Part shown: positions 1 to 8,014 of the stretch, piece after piece | How the letters are laid out: the number at the start of each line of letters is the position of its first letter | Numbering within the stretch: position 1 is the first letter of the stretch | Assembly (NCBI RefSeq): GCF_002161285.1 | Contig: NZ_NFHH01000012.1 | Location: 53,704 to 117,703 of the forward strand | Direction of reading: 5' to 3' | From: Blautia sp. An81 | Lineage (GTDB): Bacteria > Bacillota > Clostridia > Lachnospirales > Lachnospiraceae | Length of the DNA stretch: 64,000 bases | Made by a program: the position numbers and the translations under genes | The notes under the pieces: model-generated | Seen by the model: only the letters and a program-made list of their open reading frames with translations | What the model was told of the DNA's origin: nothing | Database searches by the model: none

Positions 1-770
1 TTTCCATTGTTTGCAGAGGAGACCTCATTGTTATTCAGGCCCTTTCCTGTAAGCTGTCCGGAACCAATAGCCATTACAGAGTTTTCCTGCTGAAGGACGG
101 AATCGGAATATTCATCTTCTTCAGAATTCAGAAAGGACATGATCCTGTTTCTCTGATAGTCCGGTATCAGTGACTGATTGGGCTGCATAATAATAAACAG
201 AAACACAATCACAAGCGGAATGACCACCAAAAGCCCTCCTCCGATGATCTTATAACTCAGTCCCGCCATATAAATGATCATACAAAACAGTATAACAATT
301 GTAAGTGTATTTTTCAAGTCCGGCTGGATGTAGATCAGGGCCAGGGGAACTGCCAGAAGGATAATAGATTTTACAATTGTCCTCAGTGTATTTAAATCCT
401 CCTCATGCTCCATAAAAAATCGGGCAAAGAACAAGATAATGACAATCTTTGCCAGCTCTGTAGGCTGGAAGGTGAAGCCTCCGATGCTGATCCAGCGGGT
501 AGCTCCGTTTGCATCGTTTCCGAAAAGCCGGACTGCCAAAAGAAGTAAAATATTCAGGAAATAGATTACCCAGGAAAAATTAAGTATCCAGCTGAAGTCC
601 ATCAAAGAAACGACCACCATAGCTGCCAGTCCCAGGATCAATCCCATGAGCTGTCGGTTCTGAAGGGATGCATCTGCACTTCCTACAAGGAGTACGCCTA
701 TGGTACTCAAAACAACAAGAGCGATTACCAATCTGAAATCATAGTCACGTAATTTATATAGTCTAATCAT
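1..770 (-). CDS. rodA: RodA/FtsW-family lipid II polymerase (SEDS), C-terminus cut off by window edge
   Basis: Open frame from an ATG at 768-770 running off the left edge (about 256 codons present of a usual 370-ish). The translation starts MIRLYKLRDYDFRLVIAL and has repeated hydrophobic segments, the SEDS signature region ATRWIS...QPTELAKI in the first half and AIGSGQLTGKGL near the cut end, where RodA/FtsW proteins carry the extracellular loop. SEDS proteins polymerise lipid II into glycan strands with a class B PBP. It is the last gene of the mreB-mreC-mreD-PBP2-minD-minE operon, so RodA (elongation) fits better than FtsW (division). The start lies 48 bases after the minE stop. Family call is firm; the RodA-versus-FtsW choice is from context. 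Confidence 0.93.
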   Translation of the reverse strand, partial: MIRLYKLRDYDFRLVIALVVLSTIGVLLVGSADASLQNRQLMGLILGLAAMVVVSLMDFSWILNFSWVIYFLNILLLLAVRLFGNDANGATRWISIGGFTFQPTELAKIVIILFFARFFMEHEEDLNTLRTIVKSIILLAVPLALIYIQPDLKNTLTIVILFCMIIYMAGLSYKIIGGGLLVVIPLVIVFLFIIMQPNQSLIPDYQRNRIMSFLNSEEDEYSDSVLQQENSVMAIGSGQLTGKGLNNNEVSSANNG

Positions 771-817
771 GAAAACACCTTTTTCTTATGGTTGCTTATC
801 GATTTATTGCTTAGTTA

Positions 818-1078
818 TTATCTCCAGAAGGACATTCCCGGAGAGGATTTTTCTATATCACTCTGGAGAGGGATCTTTATCAGAAGCGTACTGCGGTCTT
901 TTACATAACGGATTTCTACCTTTTTATCCTGAACAGTAAAATACTTATCCACAGCTCTTATCATATCGTTTTTCAGCATGGTCATCATTTGCGGCGTACA
1001 GTCAAGCCTTTCTGATGTAAGAAGAAGCCTGAGGCGGTCTTTTGCAATAAGGCCGGAACGTCTGCCTGGAAATCTCAT
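818..1078 (-). CDS. minE: Cell division topological specificity factor MinE
   Basis: About 86 residues. MinE binds MinD, stimulates its ATPase and restricts MinCD activity away from midcell. The N-terminal part AKDRLRLLLTSER is the anti-MinCD helix typical of MinE, followed by the topological-specificity domain with the beta strand KVEIRYVKDRSTLLIKIPL. An ATG at 1087 is possible but leaves the GGGAGG ribosome site one base away; the ATG at 1078 gives normal spacing and is preferred. It sits nine to eighteen bases after minD, and no minC is seen in the window, so MinC must lie elsewhere if present. Confidence 0.93.
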   Translation of the reverse strand: MRFPGRRSGLIAKDRLRLLLTSERLDCTPQMMTMLKNDMIRAVDKYFTVQDKKVEIRYVKDRSTLLIKIPLQSDIEKSSPGMSFWR

Positions 1079-1096
1079 AATACCCATGCCTCCCTC

Positions 1097-1888
1097 TTAT
1101 GATCTTCTGAAAATTTGAGACAGTCTTTTCATAACTCCTGTTTTTCCCTGGAAATCCATGAGAGGCACTGCCTCTCCGGAAATCCTTCGGCAGATATTTT
1201 CAAAGGCCTGTCCTGAAGGAGAATTTTTTCCGCACAGAGGTTCTCCCTGATTGGTGGCTACCACTACTGCCTCATCATCTGGTATGGCTCCCAGAAGGTC
1301 TACAGCAAGGATTTCTGTCACATCTTCTACGGACATCATTTCTCCCCGTTTCACCATATCCATACGCAGACGATTGATGATCAGCTGTATCTTTGGCATT
1401 TCATTTGCCTGAAGAAGGCCGATGATCCTGTCAGCGTCCCGGATAGCAGAAACTTCAGGTGTTGTAACTACAATAGCGCTGTTGGCCCCGGCAATGGCAT
1501 TTTTAAATCCCTGTTCAATTCCTGCAGGGCAGTCCAGCAGGATATAGTCAAATTCTTCCGAAAGGTCCTCTGTAAGTTTTACCATCTGTTCCGGGGTAAT
1601 GGCAGTCTTGTCTTTTGTCTGGGCTGAAGGAAGAAGATACAGGGTATCACACTGCTTATCTCTTATCAGGGCCTGCTTCATCCGGCAGCTGCCTTCGATC
1701 ACATCGATCAGATTATAGACAATCCTGTTTTCCAGCCCCAGGACCACATCTAAGTTTCTAAGGCCGATGTCAGTATCTACTACTACCACTTTTTTATTCA
1801 TTTTTGCAAGCCCCAGCCCCAGATTTGCCGTTACCGTGGTTTTTCCTACTCCGCCCTTTCCGGACGTTACTACAATAATCTCACTCAT
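1097..1888 (-). CDS. minD: Septum site-determining ATPase MinD
   Basis: 263 residues, normal for MinD. The deviant Walker A motif GKGGVGKTT is at residues 10-18 with signature Lys11 and Lys16, followed by VVVVDTDIGLRNLDVVLG (switch I region) and YILLDCPAGIE (Walker B region). The last dozen residues, GVMKRLSQIFRRS, form the basic amphipathic membrane-targeting helix. MinD dimerises on ATP, binds the membrane and recruits MinC to block Z-ring assembly away from midcell. The start has a strong AGGAGG site. It follows the PBP2 gene by 45 bases and precedes minE, the usual clostridial arrangement. Confidence 0.97.
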   Translation of the reverse strand: MSEIIVVTSGKGGVGKTTVTANLGLGLAKMNKKVVVVDTDIGLRNLDVVLGLENRIVYNLIDVIEGSCRMKQALIRDKQCDTLYLLPSAQTKDKTAITPEQMVKLTEDLSEEFDYILLDCPAGIEQGFKNAIAGANSAIVVTTPEVSAIRDADRIIGLLQANEMPKIQLIINRLRMDMVKRGEMMSVEDVTEILAVDLLGAIPDDEAVVVATNQGEPLCGKNSPSGQAFENICRRISGEAVPLMDFQGKTGVMKRLSQIFRRS

Positions 1889-1933
1889 ACCTCATCCTCC
1901 TGATATTTTCCTTTTATGCATCTCTGGTATTTT

Positions 1934-4834
1934 TTAATCCGTCTGTGCGGTGGATATGTTATCTGTGTTTGCAGTACCGGAAACAATTTCCGATTCATCT
2001 TCCAGATTGTACATATAGCTGAAAATATCATTTGCAACAGATATCGCATTTCCGGAACTGTATCCGTAAGAAATACGAACAGCCATGGCAACTTCCGGGT
2101 CCTCATAAGGAGCAAATCCGATAAATAAACCATGGGAAGGCCGTGATAAATCTTCCTGCGCAGTACCGGTCTTTCCTGCCACGGCAACATCCAGGGAGCT
2201 TAAAATAGGATTTCTTGTAGCCACTCCCCGCATACCTTCATGAACAGTGCTCCAGGTACTGTCTGAAACATCCAGATCACCTTTTATTTCCGGTGAGTAA
2301 TCTTCCAGAACATTGCCGTCTGCGTCAGTAACTTTATCAAAAAGGGTCAGATCATAACTGGTCCCCCGGCTTGCAATAGTGGTTACATACCTGGCAAGCT
2401 GCGATGTGGTATACTGGGCATTACTCTGTCCGATAGCAGAACGGACTACATCTGCATCTGCCAGCTGAGGCTCTGATTCTTCTATTTCCAAACCTGTTTT
2501 TTCATTCAGGCGGAACATTTTAGCATATTTGTTCAAAGTTTCCAAACCAAGTGAATCTGAAAATTCACCGTTGGAATCTGTTCCCAGGTCATAAGCAACC
2601 TGTCCGAAGAAATCGTTACAGGAGTTTGCGATACCGCTTACAACACTCATATAGCCATGTCCATAAATATTGGTACATTTCACAAAATCTGATGAATTTG
2701 GAAAATGGAAGGCGCCGTCACAGACCACACCATAATTACTGTCAACGATTCCCTCTTCAATACCTGCTATAGCGGTGACAACTTTAAAAGTTGAACCGGG
2801 GGCTCTTGTCTCCTGGGTGGCCTTATTATATAAGGGCCGTGACAGGTCTTCCAAAAGATGGTTATAGTAGTCTGAATCCATATTATTGGCCAGACGGTTA
2901 TTGTCATATCCAGGATAGGTAACACAGGCCAGCGTCTCTCCGGTCTTAGGATCTGTAACCACTGCTGAACCATAACAGGGATCCAGAGCCAGTTGAGCCG
3001 GTGTAATTTCCAGACTGGTGATCTTCTGGATCATAAAGTCATATGCTCTCAGAGAACCGGATGCAAGGGAGTTGTAGGTATTCTCATCCTGTTCCAGCAC
3101 TCCCTGATCATAGAGAAGCATACAAAGCTGTGTGCCGGAGATCATGTCGGACTGGAGCATATATTTATAAATAATCTTTGAAAATCCCTCATCATCACTG
3201 AGAGATTCTGTCAGATATTCTGACAGGGCCGTATATACTTCTGAAGAAGACAGATACTCTCCTTCCGCAGAAAACCTGGAAATATCAATCCAGTTTTCTC
3301 CTGCAGCATAGGTAAGGAACTCTTTTAAACTGATGGTTCCGTTCTGCCATGCCTTATATACAGAGTCAGAAACGTCAATGGCGCCTTCAGATAGAATCCC
3401 GGTATCCTGTATTAAAAAATCACTGACGATATACTGCTGGTACTCCTGCATCTCCTCAGACAAGTCCTGGAAAGCAGTCGGATTTTCACTGGTCAGCTCT
3501 GAGCCGATCTCCGAAAACACCTGTGACTGTCGCTGCTGGAAGAGGCTGTACACCGTCTGTTCCAGGGTAGTTGCATCTTCTGCAGAAAAATGTCCGATAT
3601 CCAATACGCTGTTTTCAATCAGCGCATAATATACATCGTAAATGGGGGTTTTGATTTCTGCAGTATCCATTCCCTCTACATATTCAAAAGTCTTTGTATT
3701 AACAATATTCTCCACAAGGATTCCGGCGATTTTCTGTTCCAGAACGTCATAGACCACCTTCTGCAGATCCTTGTCAATGGACAGATACACATCATTTCCT
3801 GCCACCGGGTCTACTTTGGAATTCTCATTTATATCCAAAATCTTACCCAGCCGGTCTACGACCACTTCCTCTGAGCCATCCTGTCCCCGAAGCTGAGTCT
3901 CCATGAGCTGTTCCACCCCGGATTTTCCGATGATCGCATCGGTGGAATAGTCATCATATCCCTCTTCTTCCAACGCCTCCAGCTCTTCTGCAGAAGCTTT
4001 TCCGGTATATCCGATGATATTTGCGAAATATTCCGCATCGTCATAAACGCGGATGGAATCCTCTTCAATATCCACACCCTGAAGGCTGTCCTTCCGCTCC
4101 ATGATCTCTGCCACAGTATCTTCACTGACATTTGTGGCAATGGTCACAGGGATATATTTCTGGTAACTGTTAGTAGATAGAATATAGCGGATTTTTACCA
4201 CTTCCAGAGTCTCCTCTGGAGTAAAACTTTCAGGGAGCTCATGATCAGAAAGTTCCTGAGCAGTGTAGGGGCTCTTATTGTTTACCAAGGCGAATCTTTC
4301 TTCACTGCACATATAATCCATCAGCTCTTGAGCAGTAGCATTGAGCTCATCCTCTTCCAGGCTGTCAATTTCTGCTTCCCCATATACGTCTGCTTTAAAT
4401 CGGTTTAATGTAAACCCGCTGGCAGTATATACGTATTCTCCGTTATCATCCAGATCGATATAGAAACTGATGTCTGTGCTTTCTTCGTGCTTCTGAAGAA
4501 TCTGCAGCAGTTCATAGGCCACATGGTTCAGCGTAAGATTTTGCTCTCTGGTAGTATCATAAGTTCCGTTATCTTCCAGAGTGACTGAATAGGAAAGCTG
4601 ATTATAGGCAAGAAGCTGTCCGTTTCTGTCTCTGATATTCCCTCTTGTACTTTTGATGGTCCTTTCTCTGGTAATACTCAGATTAAAATTATCTGCATAT
4701 TCCTGTCCATGTATGATCTGGAGAGAAAACAGTCTCTGCAGAAGAATGGCAAAAAGTCCGATGAATAAAAGAGTCAGTACCGTAGTTCTTCTAAGCCCTA
4801 TACGTTTAATGAATTTTTTTATTTTCTTAACCAA
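1934..4834 (-). CDS. mrdA: Class B penicillin-binding protein 2 (elongasome transpeptidase), unusually long
   Basis: 966 residues against 600-750 for most PBP2. A single N-terminal membrane segment (about residues 17-38) is followed by the PBP dimerisation domain and the transpeptidase domain with SxxK as STFK (Ser681), SxN as SCN (Ser738) and KTG as KTGTAQ (Lys888), so all catalytic motifs are present. Between LSIDKDLQKVV and ACVTYPGYD lies an acidic stretch of roughly 250 residues with no catalytic motif, which explains the length. It crosslinks lateral-wall peptidoglycan with RodA. The start is TTG at 4834, overlapping the mreD end by 16 bases, which suggests translational coupling. Confidence 0.94.
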   Translation of the reverse strand: MVKKIKKFIKRIGLRRTTVLTLLFIGLFAILLQRLFSLQIIHGQEYADNFNLSITRERTIKSTRGNIRDRNGQLLAYNQLSYSVTLEDNGTYDTTREQNLTLNHVAYELLQILQKHEESTDISFYIDLDDNGEYVYTASGFTLNRFKADVYGEAEIDSLEEDELNATAQELMDYMCSEERFALVNNKSPYTAQELSDHELPESFTPEETLEVVKIRYILSTNSYQKYIPVTIATNVSEDTVAEIMERKDSLQGVDIEEDSIRVYDDAEYFANIIGYTGKASAEELEALEEEGYDDYSTDAIIGKSGVEQLMETQLRGQDGSEEVVVDRLGKILDINENSKVDPVAGNDVYLSIDKDLQKVVYDVLEQKIAGILVENIVNTKTFEYVEGMDTAEIKTPIYDVYYALIENSVLDIGHFSAEDATTLEQTVYSLFQQRQSQVFSEIGSELTSENPTAFQDLSEEMQEYQQYIVSDFLIQDTGILSEGAIDVSDSVYKAWQNGTISLKEFLTYAAGENWIDISRFSAEGEYLSSSEVYTALSEYLTESLSDDEGFSKIIYKYMLQSDMISGTQLCMLLYDQGVLEQDENTYNSLASGSLRAYDFMIQKITSLEITPAQLALDPCYGSAVVTDPKTGETLACVTYPGYDNNRLANNMDSDYYNHLLEDLSRPLYNKATQETRAPGSTFKVVTAIAGIEEGIVDSNYGVVCDGAFHFPNSSDFVKCTNIYGHGYMSVVSGIANSCNDFFGQVAYDLGTDSNGEFSDSLGLETLNKYAKMFRLNEKTGLEIEESEPQLADADVVRSAIGQSNAQYTTSQLARYVTTIASRGTSYDLTLFDKVTDADGNVLEDYSPEIKGDLDVSDSTWSTVHEGMRGVATRNPILSSLDVAVAGKTGTAQEDLSRPSHGLFIGFAPYEDPEVAMAVRISYGYSSGNAISVANDIFSYMYNLEDESEIVSGTANTDNISTAQTD

Positions 4835-5352
4835 AAGGAATCTCTCTCTTTCATTTCCAGTGCTGTAAGTTTTTTGTTAAGTATAAAAAGCAGTTTGTAC
4901 AAAATCACTGTGATCAGTACCGTATAGATTGCCTCCGGGATAATGATTCTCCGAATGTAAAAAAACATATCCGTCCTGCCCCGAAGGAGAAATTGGAATC
5001 CATATACGGCCAAGCCGTAAAGAACGTCCCCCACTGCCACTAAAAACATGGGAACGCGGATTTCCTCGTCATAAAAAATCTTCATGCAGCATCCGGCACC
5101 ATATCCTATGCAAAGATAGATCAGTGCATAAAAGCCCAGAAGATTTCCATAAAAGATATCTTTCAGAATTCCGCAGAGGAAACCGGTCCACATCCCGGCA
5201 ACCTTCCCCCGCATAAATCCGAATGAAATCGTAACTATCAGCAGCAGATTCGGCACGATAGAGCCAATAGCCAGCCCCTGAAAGACAGTTGTCTGTAAAA
5301 TAAAGCAGACCAGGATCACCAGGAGATAAACAAGTTTTCGCCTAATTCTCAT
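4819..5352 (-). CDS. mreD: Rod shape-determining membrane protein MreD
   Basis: 177 residues, almost entirely hydrophobic, with about five to six membrane segments, beginning MRIRRKLVYLLVILVC. Length, hydrophobicity and the position between mreC and the PBP2 gene identify MreD, an elongasome component of poorly defined biochemical role. The start follows the mreC stop directly (TAA then ATG) with an AAGGGG ribosome site inside the mreC end, so the two are translationally coupled. Sequence similarity among MreD proteins is low, so the call leans on context. Confidence 0.9.
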   Translation of the reverse strand: MRIRRKLVYLLVILVCFILQTTVFQGLAIGSIVPNLLLIVTISFGFMRGKVAGMWTGFLCGILKDIFYGNLLGFYALIYLCIGYGAGCCMKIFYDEEIRVPMFLVAVGDVLYGLAVYGFQFLLRGRTDMFFYIRRIIIPEAIYTVLITVILYKLLFILNKKLTALEMKERDSFWLRK

Positions 5353-6210
5353 TTACGAATCCCCTTTCTGCTGCTTTAATTCTTTGATTACCAGGACTTC
5401 ACGAATATGTTCAAAATCCACAACCGGTGTAAGGGTTCCTGTTTTTGTAAGGTTATTCGGGTCTTCTTCTACCTCGCTGACATAACCGATCAGGATACCC
5501 GGGAGAAATTTTTCGCTCACGTCAGATGTAACGATCTTTTCGCCCTCCTGTATCCGGTCTTCGTCATCCTTTAGGTGGATAAACTGAAGTTTTCCTTCGT
5601 TAATAAGCCTGAGGTCTCCTGCCACGATACATCTGTCTGAGGTACTTACCGTCATTGCACTGACATTGCTGGAATCATCAATAATGGATCTGACCGTAGC
5701 CCAGTTATTTCCTACTTCTGTCACAATACCTACCAGTCCGCCTCCTGCGATTACATTACAGTCCACCTGGACTCCATCATCGGTTCCCCGGTTAATAGTA
5801 AAGGTAGAAAACCAATTTTCATCGTCCATGGCAATGACCTGAGCCGCTACCTTATCATACTCACTGTACTGCTGATCCAGGGAATAGAGTTCCTGAAGGC
5901 GATCCAGTTCATCCAGGTCCTGCGTAAGCTGACTGTTCTGTTCCGTAAGCTGGTTCACCTTCTCCTGGAGCTGCTGATTTTCTTCCACCAGCTGCTGTTT
6001 ACTCTGAAGGCCTGCAGTAGCTCCGTCAAGAGCCTTTCCAATACTGTTGATCCCGTTCTGGAAAGGTATGATGGCATAGCCTATTACATTCTTTACAGGG
6101 CCCACAGGCAGATTTACCGTAGCCGCCAGAGCCATCAGACTGATGCAGATCAGAATCATGATGACCAGAATATGTTTGCTTTTTATCACCCAGTTAAATT
6201 TTTTCTTCAT
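5353..6210 (-). CDS. mreC: Rod shape-determining protein MreC
   Basis: About 285 residues: a short cytoplasmic lead, one membrane helix (ILVIMILICISLMALAAT), a coiled coil at roughly residues 70-115 rich in Q, L and E, then the beta-rich extracellular MreC domain (for example AQVIAMDDENWFSTFTINRG and VVDFEHIREVLVI near the end). MreC links MreB and MreD to PBP2 in the elongasome. The ATG at 6210 has a GAGG site eight bases upstream; an in-frame TTG six bases earlier is less well placed. Gene order with mreB and mreD is the conserved one. Confidence 0.95.
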   Translation of the reverse strand: MKKKFNWVIKSKHILVIMILICISLMALAATVNLPVGPVKNVIGYAIIPFQNGINSIGKALDGATAGLQSKQQLVEENQQLQEKVNQLTEQNSQLTQDLDELDRLQELYSLDQQYSEYDKVAAQVIAMDDENWFSTFTINRGTDDGVQVDCNVIAGGGLVGIVTEVGNNWATVRSIIDDSSNVSAMTVSTSDRCIVAGDLRLINEGKLQFIHLKDDEDRIQEGEKIVTSDVSEKFLPGILIGYVSEVEEDPNNLTKTGTLTPVVDFEHIREVLVIKELKQQKGDS

Positions 6211-6235
6211 TCTCAAAACCTCAGCTTTATACTTG

Positions 6236-7225
6236 TTATCTCACCCATTTTCTCAATGTACGGTTTCCCATGATCTCTTTCAGTCCACAGACTGTACAGA
6301 ATTCAAAGTAATCGGAAAGCCGGATTTTCTGCCCTGTCTCCTGTTTCAGAAACCATTCCATATCCGGGATCCTGCTGGTACCTCCAGCCACAAAGATTCC
6401 CTGGTCCTCGATATTATGGCGTATCTGAGGAGGTATTCTCTCAAGAAAGAACTGAATCTCTTCACATATCTTTCTTACAGGAGCCAGGATAGTCTCATGA
6501 ATCACATCGGAAGGAACGATTTCCTCTCTGGGAAGGCCGCTGAGACTGTCTACCCCAACAATCTTTCTGGCTTCCATAATATCCTCGCCAAGATAAGCCA
6601 GAGAGAATTTCAGACGGCGGGCTGTCCGGTTTCCAATGTGGAGATTATAACGTCTCCGTACTTCATTGGCAATTCCCTCATTAAGCTGTTTTCCTCCGAT
6701 GTCCAGCATCTTGCTCACCACTACCCGTCCCTGTTCGATTACGGATATTTCCGTACTCTGGGCTCCCATGTTAACGATCATAGTGCCTTTTGTATGAAGG
6801 ATCGGTATTCCTAAAGCCACTGCATCTGCAATGGTTTTGTCTACCATATAAATTTTATTTTTTCTGTTGGAATTTCCAATGGTATAATAGGCTCTCCTGT
6901 CGATTTCAGAAAGATCGGAAGGTATAGCAAGATAGAGGCTGTACCCTAACAGAGCCTGGGCATCTGTCTTTTCCAGCAAAGCCTTTAAGACCATCTCTGT
7001 ATGATTGATATCTGCGATTTTTCCCCCAAGGACAGGAGAAATCACAGACACATTAGACGGATTCTTCTCAAAAATCTCATATGCGTCATTTCCCACAGCC
7101 AGGATCTGGTCCTGATTGCGTATGGCTATCATGTTTTTTTCCGCTATAATAGTATCCTGGTGCTGGGAATATATTTTCACAGCGCTGCTTCCCAGGTCTA
7201 CTCCAAACGCTTTATGCAACGGCAT
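6236..7225 (-). CDS. mreB: MreB-family actin-like cell shape protein
   Basis: About 329 residues of the ASKHA/actin fold: phosphate-1 loop GVDLGSSAVKIY at the N-terminus, connect-1 and phosphate-2 region with GTMIVNMGAQSTEISVIEQG in the middle, and adenosine loop GIFVAGGTSRIPDMEWFL near the C-terminus. It polymerises under the membrane and guides the elongasome. It is clearly divergent from canonical MreB, for example YSQHQDTIIAEKNMIAIRN instead of the usual G-rich NEPSVVA stretch, so it could be an MreB paralogue (Mbl-like). The ATG at 7225 has GGGGAG seven bases upstream and is preferred over 7231. Confidence 0.9.
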   Translation of the reverse strand: MPLHKAFGVDLGSSAVKIYSQHQDTIIAEKNMIAIRNQDQILAVGNDAYEIFEKNPSNVSVISPVLGGKIADINHTEMVLKALLEKTDAQALLGYSLYLAIPSDLSEIDRRAYYTIGNSNRKNKIYMVDKTIADAVALGIPILHTKGTMIVNMGAQSTEISVIEQGRVVVSKMLDIGGKQLNEGIANEVRRRYNLHIGNRTARRLKFSLAYLGEDIMEARKIVGVDSLSGLPREEIVPSDVIHETILAPVRKICEEIQFFLERIPPQIRHNIEDQGIFVAGGTSRIPDMEWFLKQETGQKIRLSDYFEFCTVCGLKEIMGNRTLRKWVR

Positions 7226-7249
7226 CTTCATGCTCCCCTTTTTCTATCA

Positions 7250-7936
7250 TTAAAAAATCCCCCGTTGGCGAAAACTCAGGAATCTATGATCACCAATGAT
7301 AATATGATCGATCAAAGGGATTCCCAGAATATCCCCTGCTCTGGACACCCGTTGTGTAAAATCCAGGTCTGCCCGGCTGGGAGCCGGATCTCCGCTGGGA
7401 TGATTATGTACCAGCAGGATTCCCACTGCATGGTAGGAAACTGCCGCCAGAAAAATCTCTCTGGGGTTTACCAGAGAACTGTTTACCGTGCCTTTAAAAA
7501 CCATTTCCTCCCCCAGAAGATGGTTCTTTGTATCCAGCATCATGCAGATCAACATCTCCTGTTCTTCATGACGAAGTCTCTCCATATAATATTCTGCTAT
7601 CGTCTCAGGCTGATTAAAGGAAAGCCCTTTTCTGGCTGTAGCCGTGGCGATTCTTTTGGACAGTTCCCCGATACATTTAATCTGAACTGCCTTTACTTTT
7701 CCCACGCCCTTTACAGACTGGAGCTGAGTCAGACTTAGCTGATACAGTCCCAGAAGGCCTTCTTTGTCTCTGGAAAGATTTAAGATTTCATCTGCCATAG
7801 CCACAGAAGGACATCCCTTTGTACCTGTACGCAGCAGCACAGCTAAAAGCTCCCCGTCACTCAGGGAGCCGGCTCCTAAACGCAGGCACTTCTCATAGGG
7901 TCTGTCCTCTTTTGCCATATCCATTATTTTCTTCAT
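7250..7936 (-). CDS. radC: RadC-family JAMM/MPN protein
   Basis: 228 residues. N-terminal helix-hairpin-helix region (LSDGELLAVLLRTG, and LQSVKGVGKVKAVQIK) and a C-terminal JAMM metal-binding motif, HNHPSGDPAPSRAD, preceded by GTVNSSLVNPREIF. RadC proteins were long called DNA repair proteins, but their true role is unresolved. The gene lies immediately upstream of mreB on the same strand, the arrangement found in Bacillus and many clostridia, and is probably the first gene of the mre-min transcript, since a promoter-like sequence lies just upstream of it. Confidence 0.95.
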   Translation of the reverse strand: MKKIMDMAKEDRPYEKCLRLGAGSLSDGELLAVLLRTGTKGCPSVAMADEILNLSRDKEGLLGLYQLSLTQLQSVKGVGKVKAVQIKCIGELSKRIATATARKGLSFNQPETIAEYYMERLRHEEQEMLICMMLDTKNHLLGEEMVFKGTVNSSLVNPREIFLAAVSYHAVGILLVHNHPSGDPAPSRADLDFTQRVSRAGDILGIPLIDHIIIGDHRFLSFRQRGIF

Positions 7937-7981
7937 TTTTTCGCTGCGATACTCTCTTCGGCATATAGTTTTCGCAGGTTC

Positions 7982-8010
7982 ATTGTAGCACAGTTTGAAA
8001 ATGATGTATA
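7982..8010 (-). promoter_or_regulatory. Promoter for radC-mreB-mreCD-mrdA-minDE-rodA
   Basis: On the minus strand, TATACA (8005-8010), a 17-base spacer and TACAAT (7982-7987), a good sigma-A match. It lies between the end of the flavoprotein gene at 8015 and the radC start at 7936, leaving a leader of about 40 bases. Confidence 0.6.
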
Positions 8011-8014
8011 TGCC

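Noticed and set aside
7001..7738. 245-codon plus-strand frame over mreB and radC
   Set aside because: Antisense shadow; mreB and radC are unambiguous on the minus strand.
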